A stretch of 64,000 nt of DNA from Amyloporia xantha (GCA_036971615.1 JAYKKR010000002.1:2418001-2482000), one strand, 5' to 3'. Counted from the stretch's first letter, positions 47,545 through 59,590 are shown. The notes: generated from the sequence alone by a model not told the origin. Made by a program: numbers and translations.

Positions 47545-50500
47545 CTATTTACATGTCGCACAAAGCGCACTGAGCGCGTCTCCCAAGGAATTGTACATCG
47601 CGGCTTGTCGCAGGGCATAGCACTTGTGGCCCGGGCCAATGTACGGGACGTTTCCGCGCGACCACCATGCATGCGCGCGTTTACGGAAGCTGACTTCTGT
47701 CCACCCCATCTCCGCGACCAGAATGGTGTAGTCCTCTTGCCATCTGTCGCGGCGCGCGCGTGCTCTCAGCCAATTCACTCGGTGCACTGATTGTGAGGTT
47801 AGCAAGAGTCATCGGAATTAAATGTCAGACTTACACTCTGCCATCCAATTTGAGTGTGCACCGTCTCCATGCAAGTCTACTGTCCAAATCCAGGAGAGAC
47901 CAGTGTTGCGGGTTCCGCGAAGGGAATTATCCATGAGTGCTGTGATGGATCTGAGATTTTCGCGGACCAAGCGCTGATACTTCTGCAGTGTCGCGGGACT
48001 TGCTCCAAGACCTTCCATCGCGCGCCGCGCCTGGGTGTATATCCGCGCGTTCTCATTCACTGTTTTGTTCACCACCGCGACATCATCCCAAGAGCGCAAC
48101 TTCAGACGTTGGCTCGTCGCGGCTCTCACTCCAGTACGGTAGAGTACAGAGCGGAAGCCAATCGCGAGACGAATCAGGTGGAGCGCATCATTTGCTTGGC
48201 CTTCGCGGAGACGCAGCTCCTCCTCCGCGACCTCACCGAGATCATGGCGATGCATCACATCGTTACCTAACTCAGACGGCAGCCAGAGCGCGGCCTCCTC
48301 AGGTTCAAATCGCGCCTCGTTCTCGACTTCACCCATCTCGTCCAGGGGATTTATCTCCTCTTCAAGGTCCACCCACTCTGCACCATCATACGGTGCACGA
48401 AGACAATCGGCGTCTTCATCGTCCAGGCCAGGCAGAAATGTCGATGTCAATGCCTGAAAGGTGTCGATTCGCTTTTGTAGCCTTTGTCTCTTCTCTTCAA
48501 GTTGCAGCTGATCTGCGAGTAATGGATGACGCCCCAACTTCTTCTTCAACGCACGTATGTTGAGTCTGTTTTGTGAAGCATCAACGTGTTGTCCGGCGTT
48601 CAATGCATATGACCTACTGTGTCTCCTGGATCTTCATTCCATTCGCGAGCCATTGGGCCACTCCTTGACGGCGGCCGGCATTGGTCTCCTCGCGGGTGAG
48701 ATCTAATTGGATCGCGACTTTCCCTGGCGCTGTGAGGAATATTACTAGTGGTCGAGGAAGCAGCAAAACGTGATGGCACTTGCCCTTCTTCAACTGGACG
48801 TCATACACATCCATCTCTTTCACGTCGCGGTCGCGGTTCCCCATGGCGCGGGTCTCCTGCGCGGTCCAGGATTCAAGCTGCTCATCGCTCGCGGTTGCCT
48901 CCATCTGTGCCAGCACCTCGGCGCTCTCCTGTCGTCCGGCCGCGGCCTTCTTCCACTTTCGGACAAGTGAGTTCCCTAGGAGTGCACTATAATGTCACCG
49001 CCGCGACACCCTTCTCGACAAAATACGCACCCATGCCCGTCAACTTCTTCCAGTTGGAGTCGTTCATATGGTCGTCAATGACCTCCTTCCTATGCGCCGT
49101 GGACATCCCGCGGGTGCTTCCTGATATGTTGTTGAGGGGTGCCCATAAGGTTTCAATTACCTCGCCATCTATTTGCCCCGCGCCCTCAATGAAGTTGGGA
49201 GAGTATCGAGGGAAGCAACTATCTTGATGGCCATGAACGTGGAACAGTCCAATGCCGCTCCGTATTGTCAGCCCCGGGGCATTTTTAGGTATGGATTTCC
49301 ACTGAATCGGATGTGCAGTCTCTTGCTGTACTGGCACATAATGTCGTACATTACCAGGAGTGTTTTGATCCCCCGAGGCTCGCGAGGACGCTGTTCAGCG
49401 CATAGTCCATATTCATTTGACTGTGAGTTGAATATGATCAGTCGCGGTCGCGCAGCCGTCGCGACGGTGCTTACCGTTCGCCTTTCTGAAAATCTACCAC
49501 GGCATGTGGAACAAAGCACCCATGGCGAGCGCAGGCCGCCGCGCCAATCCCTGTAGCCTCCAGATTATGCCGATCTGCGTTGGCCTGATTGACCGCGCGA
49601 TGGTCGTGACAATCGGACTTCTATAGCCATCAGCCGCGCGCATAATGTGAGCGTATCTCCACCGCGACAAGGTCTGTGACGGACCTCTTTGAACTCCAAG
49701 GCCACCTTTAGGTGCTCCTTGTATAGCCTTTCGCCTACCATGAACCCTTGGCCATCGCTGAGTGCCACATCGTCGTTCGGGTTTCTCATGCGCAAATGCT
49801 CCGCGCTGAAGTTGCCATCCATGACGACAGAGCGCATGTACTTCCACCTGGACAAAGAGGTGTTTATGTCCCGAATCCGGTTGAGGAACAGAAAACTCAC
49901 TGCTCTGGGTCCTCGCGATAGTTATCTGGTATGTTGACACGCGGTTGGGGACAGGTTGGGCAGAAGATGGCCAGCCCGCCTGGTGGTATGGGCGCTGTCA
50001 CTGAATGGCCATATCCGTGCCATTTACGATACTTGAGGTTCCGCCATTGTCGCGAAAGTCGCAGTAGCTCGCGGTAGCGGTCCTATTCAAGAACATCAGT
50101 GCGAATGGATGTGCGAGAGGACAAAGGACCGACCGGTACCCTATCCGGAAATGCATTGTTCGTTACGCGCGTGAGTTTACTATAGTAGCTCATCGCGGAG
50201 GTCTTGCACTCTTTGTTGGTTAGCAGGAAGTCGTCCAGGACTCTGAACGTGAACGCGGTTCTTGGGCGCAATGTACTCCCCGGGTAAAGGCCCATTGCGA
50301 GCAGTTGTTTGTCCGGGCTAGTTGCATTCGGACAAGAGCACCACCCGACTCCGATCTCGTGCACGCCGGTGACATCCACAACAACCACGATTTCCGTCGC
50401 GCGCGCGAATGCAGGTGTAAATACGGGTCGCGGCGCTACAGGGGACTCAGGCCGGTCGCGGACTTCAAGCTCAGGACTCGCGTGCTCGCGCGACTCTGTT

Positions 50501-51112
50501 TCCGCAGCCTGCGCGCATTGCTTGCCCTGATGGCCCAACCAGATACGCACGCCCGCGTCATTCAGCCATGCGGGCGAGAAGAAATCGCCGCTCCACTTTT
50601 CGACACGGTGGAGTGGCATCGTACTGTGCGAGATCTGACAGCACTCTTGACATGTCACGGGGCATCCGTAGCACTCAAGGCAGCGCCAATCACCTTCCGC
50701 GGAATGGCATCTAGTACATTGTCTGTTCAGTGGCGGTGCTTCTCGCTCCAACAGGCAGGCGAGATAAGCCTCGCGGTGGGGAAGCCAGTCTCGCATAAAG
50801 TCATTCTGGCCCTGTGACACATCTCGCCATCAGCAATCCCGCTCGACAACCATTCAAAGCAGTTTTACCTTATGCCGCAGGGGGCATTTCAATGGGCGGA
50901 TCTTCGCGGATATCATCCGGTGACGGCATCGCGGTGTTCGCTCGAGTTGGCGTTTTTCTTGGAGATTTCGAGGGTGATCGGCTAGGAGTTCGCTCCCCTT
51001 CGCGATTGTCCCTGAATACATACTCAACTCCCGCGTCGTATGCTTCTCGAGTCTTGTACCGTAGCGAACACCGCGCCCTACCGTGATGATTGTCCCGAGG
51101 TCGCGGTTTCAT
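47545..51112 (-). pseudogene. KDZ transposase with CxC2 cluster, family 2, frame-broken
   Basis: The N-terminal exon (MKPRPRDNHHGRARCSLRYK ... SRSPSKSP) is followed by the CxC2 exon (CTRCHSAEGDWRCLECYG, CQEC, TMPLHRVEKW). Core blocks: MDGNFSAEHLRM, ALSDGQGFMVG, MYDIMCQY, GLFHVHGHQDSCFPRYSPNF, QIDGEVIETLWAPLN and HRKEVIDDHMNDSNWKK. The C-terminal exons hold SWIWTVDLHGDGAHSNWMAE and VHRVNWLRARARRDRW. Frame breaks: a C run near 50890, a G run near 49375 and a G/C run near 49283. All three lie in homopolymers, so sequencing error is possible. All catalytic acidic residues are kept. Confidence 0.85.
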
Positions 51113-51369
51113 AGCTGCAATGAACGAGGCAGGACGGATGGCTCAAGCCCGGTCCATAGTCATTCTGCTCAAGATAAAGCAATCGTTACCGAGACGCGCG
51201 GCTTATCATGTTTATCACCGCTCTATCCACCGTGCTTCGCGACCTCGCGGTACACACGTGGGTGGGAATAACTTTGGCCACGAGGTGACTAGGTGCGATA
51301 TGCTAAATATTCGACGAAGTGTGTGGAGGCAGCGCCCCAGTTCAATCGCTCTCATCTTTGTTCCCTGCC
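51113..51369. promoter_or_regulatory. Divergent promoter of KDZ and orf-A (family 2)
   Basis: A 257-bp gap. Its orf-A-proximal part, including GGCCACGAGGTGAC and ATGCTAAATATTCG, is repeated before the second orf-A at about 52780-52820, so those words are candidate promoter elements. Confidence 0.45.
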
Positions 51370-52132
51370 ATGCCGGCCGCAACATCTTCCGCGGCGTCTG
51401 CCCAGCACATGGAACGCATCGCGATGCGGATGTTCCGCTATCGCACTTGGCGCATCCAGGAAGCACTGCTCAGGTTGAATGAGCGTCTCGACTCTGGGGA
51501 TCTCCCGCGCAATGACTTACAGTACATTCGGTGGCGAGAGGCACTCACATTTGAATTTGTGAGTCACCACCATCTGGTTACATGATGACGCTGCTGACCA
51601 CCTCGTGCACAGCGAGAAACTTCGACAGTGCCTGGGAGAGTTGGTCCTCGCGCGGCGCGGAAAGGCAATCGATTTGCCCCAAGTCATTCAGGCCATGATC
51701 GATCAGACAATGTTCGGCGTCAAGTGGACGATCGACATCCGCGCGCTCGCCGCGATCCCTATTGCGCTCCCTATCGCGCCTCCCGGAGGACATGGTGACT
51801 TCGGAGGATCATCTGTCCAGCATCTGGTGGGAGTGGGCCGACCGAGATGACTCGAAACCTGAATGGTGGCGCTCACCAACTGGGGTGAGTTCTTTCAATA
51901 TTCCTCCGTAAGTTATTCAGTCTCATTCTTCACACTGTAGGACTACGTCGTCACGGAGAACTTCGACGTCGACTGCCTGCGTCAGGCGGAGGAGCTTGCG
52001 AGGCACCTTTCAACCATCACGGAGAGGATGCTCGCGATGAGGACGCGCGATAAGCAGGGAATTCTCCGCGTGCTCGGTGCTGTCAAGGAGGACGCGCCTG
52101 CCACCGCGGCTGGAGGGTCGACTTTATTGTAG
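51370..52132 (+). pseudogene. orf-A, family 2 copy 1, one frame break
   Basis: Starts MPAATSSAASAQHMERIAM. It has three exons as in family 1: helical exon 1 (FRYRTWRIQEALLRLNERL), exon 2 with LRQCLGELVLARRGKAIDLPQ and WWEWADRDD then PEWWRSP, and exon 3 DYVVTENFDVDCLRQAEEL to the stop at 52132. An extra G near 51786 shifts the frame between LPIAPP and the EDMVTSEDH segment. No recognised domain. Confidence 0.65.
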
Positions 52133-52869
52133 CACGTCTGTTGTATTTTCTCGCGTCTCAATACAATGTTGTTGCAAGATCACCCGGTGTCCATGAGATT
52201 GAGGATCGTTGGAATGCATAGCACGAAGGCGGGCCGTACGTCCCAACTCTCACATCAGCGGTGAGCTCGCGGCCATTGGTCGCGGTCAGAGCGATGGACG
52301 ACCGCGTTTCGCCGAGCCTATAGCGAATTCCGTACACATCGGGGACAATAGCATGCACAGCATTTGCCGAGCATGTTCATGGACATCAGAGAATGTTCAT
52401 GAAGTGCCTGACATGACGCACATTCATACGCCGAGCTTCGCAATGATTATCAGATCCATAAGTCGCACTCACGACTCAACGCGCATTTGGCGCGGTCGCT
52501 TCTGCGATGATCGGCGGGAGTGCGCGCATCATGGCAACTCTTATCGAATATATCCTCAAGACCTCGCGGCGCGCTTTTACCCTTTTGGATTGCCGCGAAC
52601 CATCCGCGCCAAAGTAATCTTATTACCGAGTTGGGACAGTTGCAGCGAAGCCTGCAGGCAGGTCATCTGCCCAAGCCCAAGGCCTTTTGTGACATGTCGC
52701 TGCTTCTCATGCGCATCACCGCTCTTCCTCCCCTGCTTCGCGAACGCGCGGTTGACACGTGTATGGGAACCACTTTGGCCACGAGGTGACCAGGTGGGAG
52801 ATGCTAAATATTCGGCGAGGTGTGCGGGGGCAGGGCTCCATCTTCATTTCACCCTCTTCCCATTTCGCA
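52133..52869. other. Noncoding gap with duplicated orf-A promoter
   Basis: No gene recognised. The part from about 52490 to 52870 is a diverged duplicate of 51100-51370. The first part (52133-52490) holds scattered TCGCG words and nothing assignable. Confidence 0.4.
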
Positions 52870-53619
52870 ATGTCTTCTGTCCTCCCGGCTCAAATGTCTG
52901 CCCAAGCATCCGCCCATCAACTCGAGAAGACCGCGACCCGCATGTTCCGCTACCGCGCGTGGCGGATGGAGCAGGCCATACGGAGGCTCAATGAACGGAT
53001 TGCATCCGGTGATCTCCCCGGACGGACCTCCAGTATGATCGCTGGAAGGTCGCCCTTATCAAAGAACTCGTTAGTCACTATCATTGACAAGTTGAGCTCA
53101 TCGCGCTGATTAACCACACACAGCGCGACAGTCTTGCGAACCTTGGCGAGATTGTGCTCGCCCGCGGGGGGAAGGAGGTGAGGTTGCCGCAGATTATCCA
53201 TGCCGCGGTCGCGCACACACGGTTCGATGTCGAGTGGGACCTCGACATTCACAAGCTGGCCGCGGTACCAATCGCGTATAAAGTGGCGCCGCCTCCTGAG
53301 GAAATCCTATCCTCGGAGCACCACCTCGACACAATCTGGTGGGAGTGGCCCGACCGCGGCGACGACAATCCGGAGTGGTGGGATTCACCTACATTGGTAG
53401 GTTCATGTGTTTCAAATATCACATTGTCCTCGTTGTTCTGACATTGCAATTTTCAGGAGCTCATCGACAGGGGAGACCGCAGAGGCGGATCAAGTCAAAA
53501 TCACGATTGACCACTCCGAAGGCGGCCAATACATTGCGGCCAGAATGCTCGCGCTGCAGGAGGGAGGCAATGCGAGGGGCACGCGCGTGCTGTATGCAAT
53601 TCGGGAGGAGGTTCCCTGA
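52870..53619 (+). pseudogene. orf-A, family 2 copy 2 (tandem duplicate), one frame break
   Basis: Starts MSSVLPAQMSAQASAHQLEK. Exon 1 has FRYRAWRMEQAIRRLNERI. Exon 2 starts RDSLANLGEIVLARGGKEV and has the conserved WWEWPDRGD then PEWWDSP. Exon 3 holds VKITIDHSEGGQYIAARML and ends YAIREEVP. An extra base near 53020 breaks exon 1. It differs from copy 1 at about a fifth of positions by eye, so the duplication is not recent. Confidence 0.62.
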
Positions 53620-54458
53620 TTTGCTGCTTCGTTCACTCCCGCGGATATTCCGCCATTGGTCGCGTAGTCTCCCTCATGTGTAGAAATGCAAATATATACG
53701 TATTGTGATGGTCGCGAGATAGTTACAACATTGACGTACGGGAGCGTCAAGCGTAAGCCTGTCGTGGGCGCATTTTCCCTCAAGAGGTGCACTACTGTAA
53801 CGCGCGAAGGCTGTCCGAGTTTGTGTCCAATCGTCGCGACAAAGGTGTCGGGCGGGATGTGTTTGCAAAAATAGCCTTTGTGAGCCTTTATTAACTGAGG
53901 TATTTTGAGTGTTTCTCCCAGTCAATAGCTAGGGGCATATAATGCGAATCTCCCGCACAGGGAATGTAAGGATATCAGCCAATTCTGAAAGCAAGTGTCG
54001 CGGCGACGCGGGAAGCCGGAGGGTGTCAACAGCGAAATTGCACGGGTCGACTTGAAAGTGGATAGGAGCCCAGTGGCTGAGGCAGGCACCCCGCGAGCAA
54101 TTGTCGCGAGTGAACGGCAAACATTGTCGCGGGCAGAAGCAAGTAGGTTCTGTGCTGCTGTCATGACCTTCAGAGAGCAGCTTTCTAGTGCCTTGGAGGA
54201 TTCGGTCGCGGATGCAAGTTCGCGGTGGATTTCTGAAGTGTCGCGGTGGATTTCGGACGTGTCGCGGTGGATTCCTCACCTATGCAGTTGCGTCGTTTAC
54301 AATCACACGACTTGTAAAGATTGAGTTAGCTAATATATTTCATGTGGGACTGTTGAAGTCCCATTCTGTTGCGGCTGGGCGATACGTATATGCTAAAACT
54401 ACAGCGGCTACTCTACGGACAGTCCGCGACACCCTGATACCCTCCGCGGCTTCGCTCC
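53620..54458. other. Noncoding or unresolved stretch at the junction of two family 2 parts
   Basis: No gene is recognised with confidence. Features: a dense set of GTCGCG words; a 21-bp unit TCGCGGTGGATTTCNGAAGTG repeated about three times at 54220-54282; a hairpin GGGACTGTTGAAGTCCC at about 54345 shared with 41717; and CAGTCAATAG at about 53920, which only weakly recalls a terminus. An open frame at 53995-54324 (+) with LSRAEASRFCAAVMTFREQL could be a remnant of a coding exon. Confidence 0.4.
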
Positions 54459-57250
54459 TCACTGTGGTCCTCCTGCGCCCTTGTTGAGGGTCGAGCCGAA
54501 GGCATTTCCGCAAGCGCGTGCGCCCGCGCTGCTGTCTTGCGAGCTCCCAGATGCACTACTTTGAGTAGGCGTGAAAGGGGGCCGCGGTGGGGGTATGTAC
54601 GGGGAACAGGGGCCCGGGCCTGAAGGCGTGCGTCCTAGCCACATCATTGAGCTGCCTGCGCATCTCCTCCATCTCACCTGCATATCCGTTGATCTGCGCG
54701 GAAATGGCGCTCAGGGATGCTTCGACTGAAAACGCGTCCAGGCTCTGCTGCATCTTCTTCACCTCCTCGCGAAGGTTGACAACAGAGTCGCGAAGCTCTG
54801 CAGGCTCGACGGCGTTGAGGGTGTCCGCGAGCACTTTAATGCGCTGGCTCGAGGACTCCACAATCGTTCCCAGCGTGTTGTAGTTGCTGCCCAGCGTCCT
54901 CACGTACTTGTCCATGCCATTATGGCGCTCCTCGAGCTGCTTGATCCGTGCCTGCAGATTACCTCCTGTCGCAATCTCGACCTCGGAAAGCCGCTTGGAA
55001 AGAGACGAGATCTTCGAGTTCACGGGAGCCACTGCATCCTTGATGCGGTCTTTGGAATATCCCTGCAGCTTCACGGATGCGTCTTCCAACACGCTGCGGA
55101 TCTCCACCCTCGAAGCCAATGACGGCAGCTCGTGGTCGAGCTCATCGTCCAGTGAAGCAAACTTGTCCTCGAGAGCACGAACCGCTTTCTGGAGCTGCCG
55201 TGCCTGGAGGCGCTCCTTCGCGGCCAACTCTCGCTCCTTCGCTGCTAACTTTCGTTCCTTCGCGGCTAGTTCTCGCGGCTCGGCATCCCACTCCATGTCG
55301 CGATCGCTGGGGTGAACACTGCCGTGAGTGTCGTTCTCGAGCTCGTCGACTTCCTCTTCCTGCTCTTCGTCAGGCTCATTAGCGTTCAGTTTGCTGAAGG
55401 TGATCTGAGATTTCCGCGACGAGCTCGCGTTGCGCGAAGGGGGTTGCCCAACGCCCGGTGTCTTCGCGACGGGCGCCCGACTGGGTCCTCGATTCGCCGG
55501 GGCTGTCAACCCTTCTCGCTCCACGTCAATGGGGGGTGGGGTGGGTTTCAACCTCGGGTCGCGCTTTGCCCTCTTGCTCTTCGGCAGCGCTTGCACGACT
55601 TTGGGTGTGGTCGTAGTCGCGGACGTCTTAGGTCCGGGCGCCTTCGTCAAGTTCACCTTGTACACCTCGTACAACTGCCCATCGGGAAGGACATTGTGGC
55701 CCTTTTCATCTTGATGCAAAGCCTGCATCGCGCGAGTAGACCGTGTTGGTCGGTGGCTTGATGCCATCCTTGATGCATTGCCGGGCGTACTCCTGGAATG
55801 CTGTCGCGGTTTCCGTGACATTCTTGCGGCCGCTGATTGCCTTGCCGGTGGGTGTCCGAGGGGCCAAAGAGCATTTGCCTTTGCTCCGCGCGCAGCGGAT
55901 GCAGCGCGCGAAAGATGATGGCGCGACCTTGCAAGGCTGCTTATTCGCGATGCACAGCGTGCACGGTACCAGCTAGCAAAAAGATGGGTGAGTAGCGTGA
56001 AGGTGACGCGATGACAGTACTTACTGATACAGTCGCGTCCTTGGCTGCATCCTCAATCTTCGCGACCTCGGCAGCGGCTTTGGCGCGGATCTCCTTCTCC
56101 TTCTCGGTCTCCTCCTTGTCGGTTCCCTCCTTTCCCCGCGTCGACCTCCGAGGAATGCCCTTTCCTGCCATTTTCTTGCCTTTCCTTTGCGACGGGGATG
56201 CTTCCTCCTCACTGTCGTCATCCACCTCCTCGTCATTCTCGTCGGGACCATCATCCTTGTCATGACCCCCTCATCGTCCGTATCGTCCGTATCCTCCTCA
56301 TCCGCATCCTCTGCTTCCTGCCGTGACCGCTTCCTTGCCCCCGTGGCCCCGGACTTGTCGACAGGAGCTACAGTGGTTCTGCTCGATTGGGCAGCCATAC
56401 GGGGCACGCTGACGTAGGGAATGTGGGTGCGATTTTCGCGGGAGTTATGCTTGCCTATGTTCTTGAGTGACTGATGGCTGGGCTTTGCTTGCGATGGCTG
56501 CGCGACGCAAACAGTGCCCTTGCCTGCCAATGGGGGTGGCTGTGAGGACGTGCTCGCCGCAGACTGGGATACCGCGCGCTGCTGGGACGGGCGGGATTCG
56601 GTCGCGGCGTCGGCCTGATGGGATGGCTTCGCAGTTTTGGTGGGGGCGGGCTCCGTGTCCTGATCAGCGGACGACTTCCGCTTTTGGCCACTCGCGCGGG
56701 ACTTTGACGCTTCAGGTTGCGCGCTCGGCGATGTTGGTCCGCCAGATGCAGCGGCAGGAACAGGAGCTTCCGCTGGTAAATACAAAGTCTCAGTCAGTTC
56801 CCTAGACAAATGACAAAAATGTTGCTTACCTCTTACAGTCCACCACTGGTCCTTCCCCAGCTCGACCTCCCGAGTAGGGGCAGGCACAACAAATTCCTTC
56901 TTCCGCTCGGCAGAAATCCGCGGGTCATCGACCCGAATGCGGCGAAGGTCGGCGCCGTTCCTAGACGCCACGTACTCCAGCACCGCACTGAACAACAATG
57001 CTGGGACGCGAAGCGACCTTTTCACATCTTTGGGCGCGTCACGGAAGGCGTGCCAGCCCTTTTTCTAATGTGGATGAACATATTAGTTGTTTGACAGCGA
57101 GCTCATCGTTGTACTCACAAACTCGGTGTAGACCATTTGCTCATAACGCATGTACTCCGGTGCTTCAGGGAGGGGAGCGCAGGCAAGCGCGGCACCCAGA
57201 CGCGCGGTCGCGGTATCAATGGTCAATTGGCGGATGGTGGTGTCAGACAT
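54459..57250 (-). pseudogene. orf-G, family 2 copy 2: full-length Zn2Cys6/coiled-coil gene, frame-broken
   Basis: Starts MSDTTIRQLTIDTATARLG at 57250. Exon 2 contains KKGWHAFRDAPKDVKRSLRVP and RVDDPRIS and ends KDQWWTV. A Ser/Ala/Pro/Lys-rich linker, acidic DEEDTDDTDDEG and a Lys-rich, acidic segment follow. The cluster is CTLCIANKQPC ... CIRC ... C with the same spacing as family 1. The coiled-coil half includes LAAKERKLAAKERELAAK and MQQSLDAFSVEASLSAISAQ. The likely end is near 54459. Frame breaks lie at the G run near 56272 and near 55730. This is the only family 2 copy with its 5' end, and it diverges from orf-H. Confidence 0.72.
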
Positions 57251-57513
57251 GCTGTGGGAGAGGACTGAAGATGAAACGGAGATAGTGAATCAGGTGAATA
57301 GCTGGTTATGGAGGAGATGGAGGTTAGAACTGACTTTGATGCGCGCGACCTTCGAGGAACTGAATGCGTTACGGGTTATGTCAGCAGCGCTCGATCAACT
57401 CGTCACGTTTCGCGGCGATCGTGAGCAATCTGCATTGATCGCGACTGTCGTATTCCACTCAGTGTCTCGTCTTCCCAACCGACCTCATCTCGCGCGGACA
57501 AATGGCGCGGGCG
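57251..57513. promoter_or_regulatory. Divergent promoter of orf-G and orf-H (family 2)
   Basis: A 263-bp head-to-head gap, the counterpart of 32285-32530 (246 bp). Nothing else seen. Confidence 0.45.
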
Positions 57514-58729
57514 ATGGACTCTGACATAGATAACTGTGAGTACGCGTCTCGCGCATGACTGATACTGATGTTTTGTAGCTGTGTTTGATCGAGAACGATC
57601 TCCGGTGACCCTCGACGCATTCATGTCGGAATCTAGCGACCTGGAATCGAACACTGGTAAGTAGAGCCATTTCCAGCCCCATTTCGGGAGCTTCTTTCGT
57701 CCATTTCACCTAAATCTCAAAGGCGTCGATTCGGCGCTCCAAGACAACAACATGAACACCCGCGCGCGGTCCCCGATTGATGTGGAAATATTTGATCTCG
57801 AGCCAGGTAATGTTTCGGGTCGCTCGATGTTGTGATCTCATCTAACATCCGCGCGAAGTCTCCGAACGCTCTCGGAGCCCCATTGAGCTCGACATCCTCG
57901 ATCAGGATACTGACATTCCTCCCGCTGGCGACTATGTAGCTCACAATAGTGAGTGAGGGAATTGTTTGCCCAGCTTGTTTTAACTTGCTTCATGTAGGAG
58001 CCGTTCTTCGTGACCGATCACCGGTGGACCTGGCAGACATGTTCAATCAGGATAGCGGTGACCTCAGTAATGGAGGTATGTCTGAAATAACAGCTATGGC
58101 ACAAGTACTACAAGTACTACCACTCATATAATGCAGAGGAGCATGCTCGCGCGCGTTCTCCGATCGACCTGAACGATGTCGTTAATGTCGATTCGAATGA
58201 CGCGCTGGATGATATTGCGCGTGCCAACGCAGACGCGAAAGGAAAACGCAAAGGTAAGAAAGATTGGAACACTCTCAAAGAACAAATCTCGATTGAAATC
58301 ACACATAACGAAGAGGAATCCAATGTTGCACCCGCGACTGAGGCTCGGAGACCCTTGCCGCGTGACGACGCTGTCGCGCGCCCGCCACCTTCTGTTTCTG
58401 ACCCCGCTCGATATAGCTACATAAAGGAGACTGTTGGACAAGGTGTGTAATCTTGCAGTTTATCCTAACAGGCTATTTATCTTCACATAGGGTTTCCTTC
58501 TGTGAGGGAGGCCACTTACGTTCGCGATGTGCGCAGACACTCTCGCGAGCAGTTGATCGCGGTCAACCGCGACATTGAGGCGCTCGAGGACATCCTCTTT
58601 CTGGTGCGGGGGATTCAGCAGCTACTGAGAACAAGGAGGACAGCAAGGACGATTTCCGAAGTAGAGAGAAGGCTGTGGGTGGATGGGTGTCCCTCACCGG
58701 ATGAGGACGAGGATGGTGGTCCAAAGTAG
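57514..58729 (+). CDS. orf-H, family 2: one short SP motif per small exon
   Basis: Starts MDSDIDN, followed by a chain of exons of about 80-90 bp split by introns of about 45-55 bp. Successive exons carry RERSPVTLDAF, RARSPIDVEIF, RSRSPIELDIL, RDRSPVDLADM and RARSPIDLNDV, so each has one copy of RSP[IV]-x-[LV]. The last motif exon continues with a Lys-rich helix and EQISIEITHNEEE. The final exon is helical (SREQLIAVNRDIEALEDIL ... WVDGCPSPDEDED), similar to the family 1 C-terminus. No frame break was seen. It probably works as a multivalent docking protein (inference); the RSP context could also be phosphorylated. Confidence 0.6.
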
Positions 58730-59090
58730 ACCTCAATTTAGCCCTATTCATTTTCACTGTAATCTCAATGTGAACTTCGCCTCCACCGCGCTGTGCATGT
58801 ATGCTAAGGCAAACCATAACAGTACTTGATTTTGCAGTGTATAATAGCTACATTGCGCCTATAGTATGCACACCATATAGGACTACATCCCGACCGTGCC
58901 TAAGTGCGGATTGGTCTGGTTATTGTGTTGTAAATTAAGGGGCTTCCTCACGCGCGCGTGCACTCACGACATGCTGAAAACCCGCTTGGTGCCAATTTCC
59001 GCATTTTGCAACAGGATCGGTAAATATGATACCTAATATTTTAAAAAGGTCTCCAAGCACCATGGCACGACATTGACCGGTCGCGTTCGC
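58730..59090. other. Noncoding, AT-richer gap after orf-H
   Basis: No gene seen. It contains a TATTTTAAAAAGG tract near 59036 and leads into the subterminal array. Confidence 0.4.
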
Positions 59091-59590
59091 GCGGTCTTGC
59101 ACCTTAGGGAAGCATATTACGAGCGGCCGCGCTTAGAGTAAGGACAGTCGATAAAATATCTTATCGGCCGATCTTACTTCCAAGATGCGGAAATGGCATC
59201 GCGCGAGCCTGCAGTATGGCCCACGGCGCGAGACGGGTCGGTCGCGGTGGTCTCGCGCGGTCTTGCACCGTAGGGAAGCATATTACGAGCGGCCGCTTAG
59301 AGTAAGGACAGTCGATAAAATATCTTATCGGCCGATCTTATTTCCAAGATGCGGAAATGGCATCGCGCGAGCCTGCAGTATGGCCCACGGCGCGAGACGG
59401 GTCGGTCGCGGTGGTCTCGCGCGGTCTTGCACCGTAGGGAAGCATATTACGAGCGGCCGCGCTTAGAGTAAGGACAGTCGATAAAATATCTTATCGGCCG
59501 GGCCTAGCTCTATGTGATAGTGGTACACCTCGGCCGCGCTATACCTGTGGGGAATGCAGCGCGCGTCGGGCGATGCTGTCTCGTAGGTCA
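59091..59590 (+). repeat. About 165-bp subterminal tandem repeat, family 2
   Basis: GCGGTCTTGCACC recurs at 59091, 59257 and 59421, giving units of about 166 and 164 bp plus a partial one. Units contain GAGCGGCCGC, the inverted pair CGATAAAATATCTTATCG flowing into GGCCG, and GGTCGCGGTGG. The unit is unrelated in sequence to the 86-bp unit of family 1, but again combines CGGCCG with an AT-rich palindrome. Confidence 0.75.

Noticed and set aside
53920..53940. CAGTCAATAGC as a left terminus of a short family 2 element (to 59689).
   Set aside because: The outer nine bases do not fit either known tip, inner terminal motifs such as CGGCCGACGCC are absent, and no 7-bp duplicate of the flank AGAGACA precedes it.
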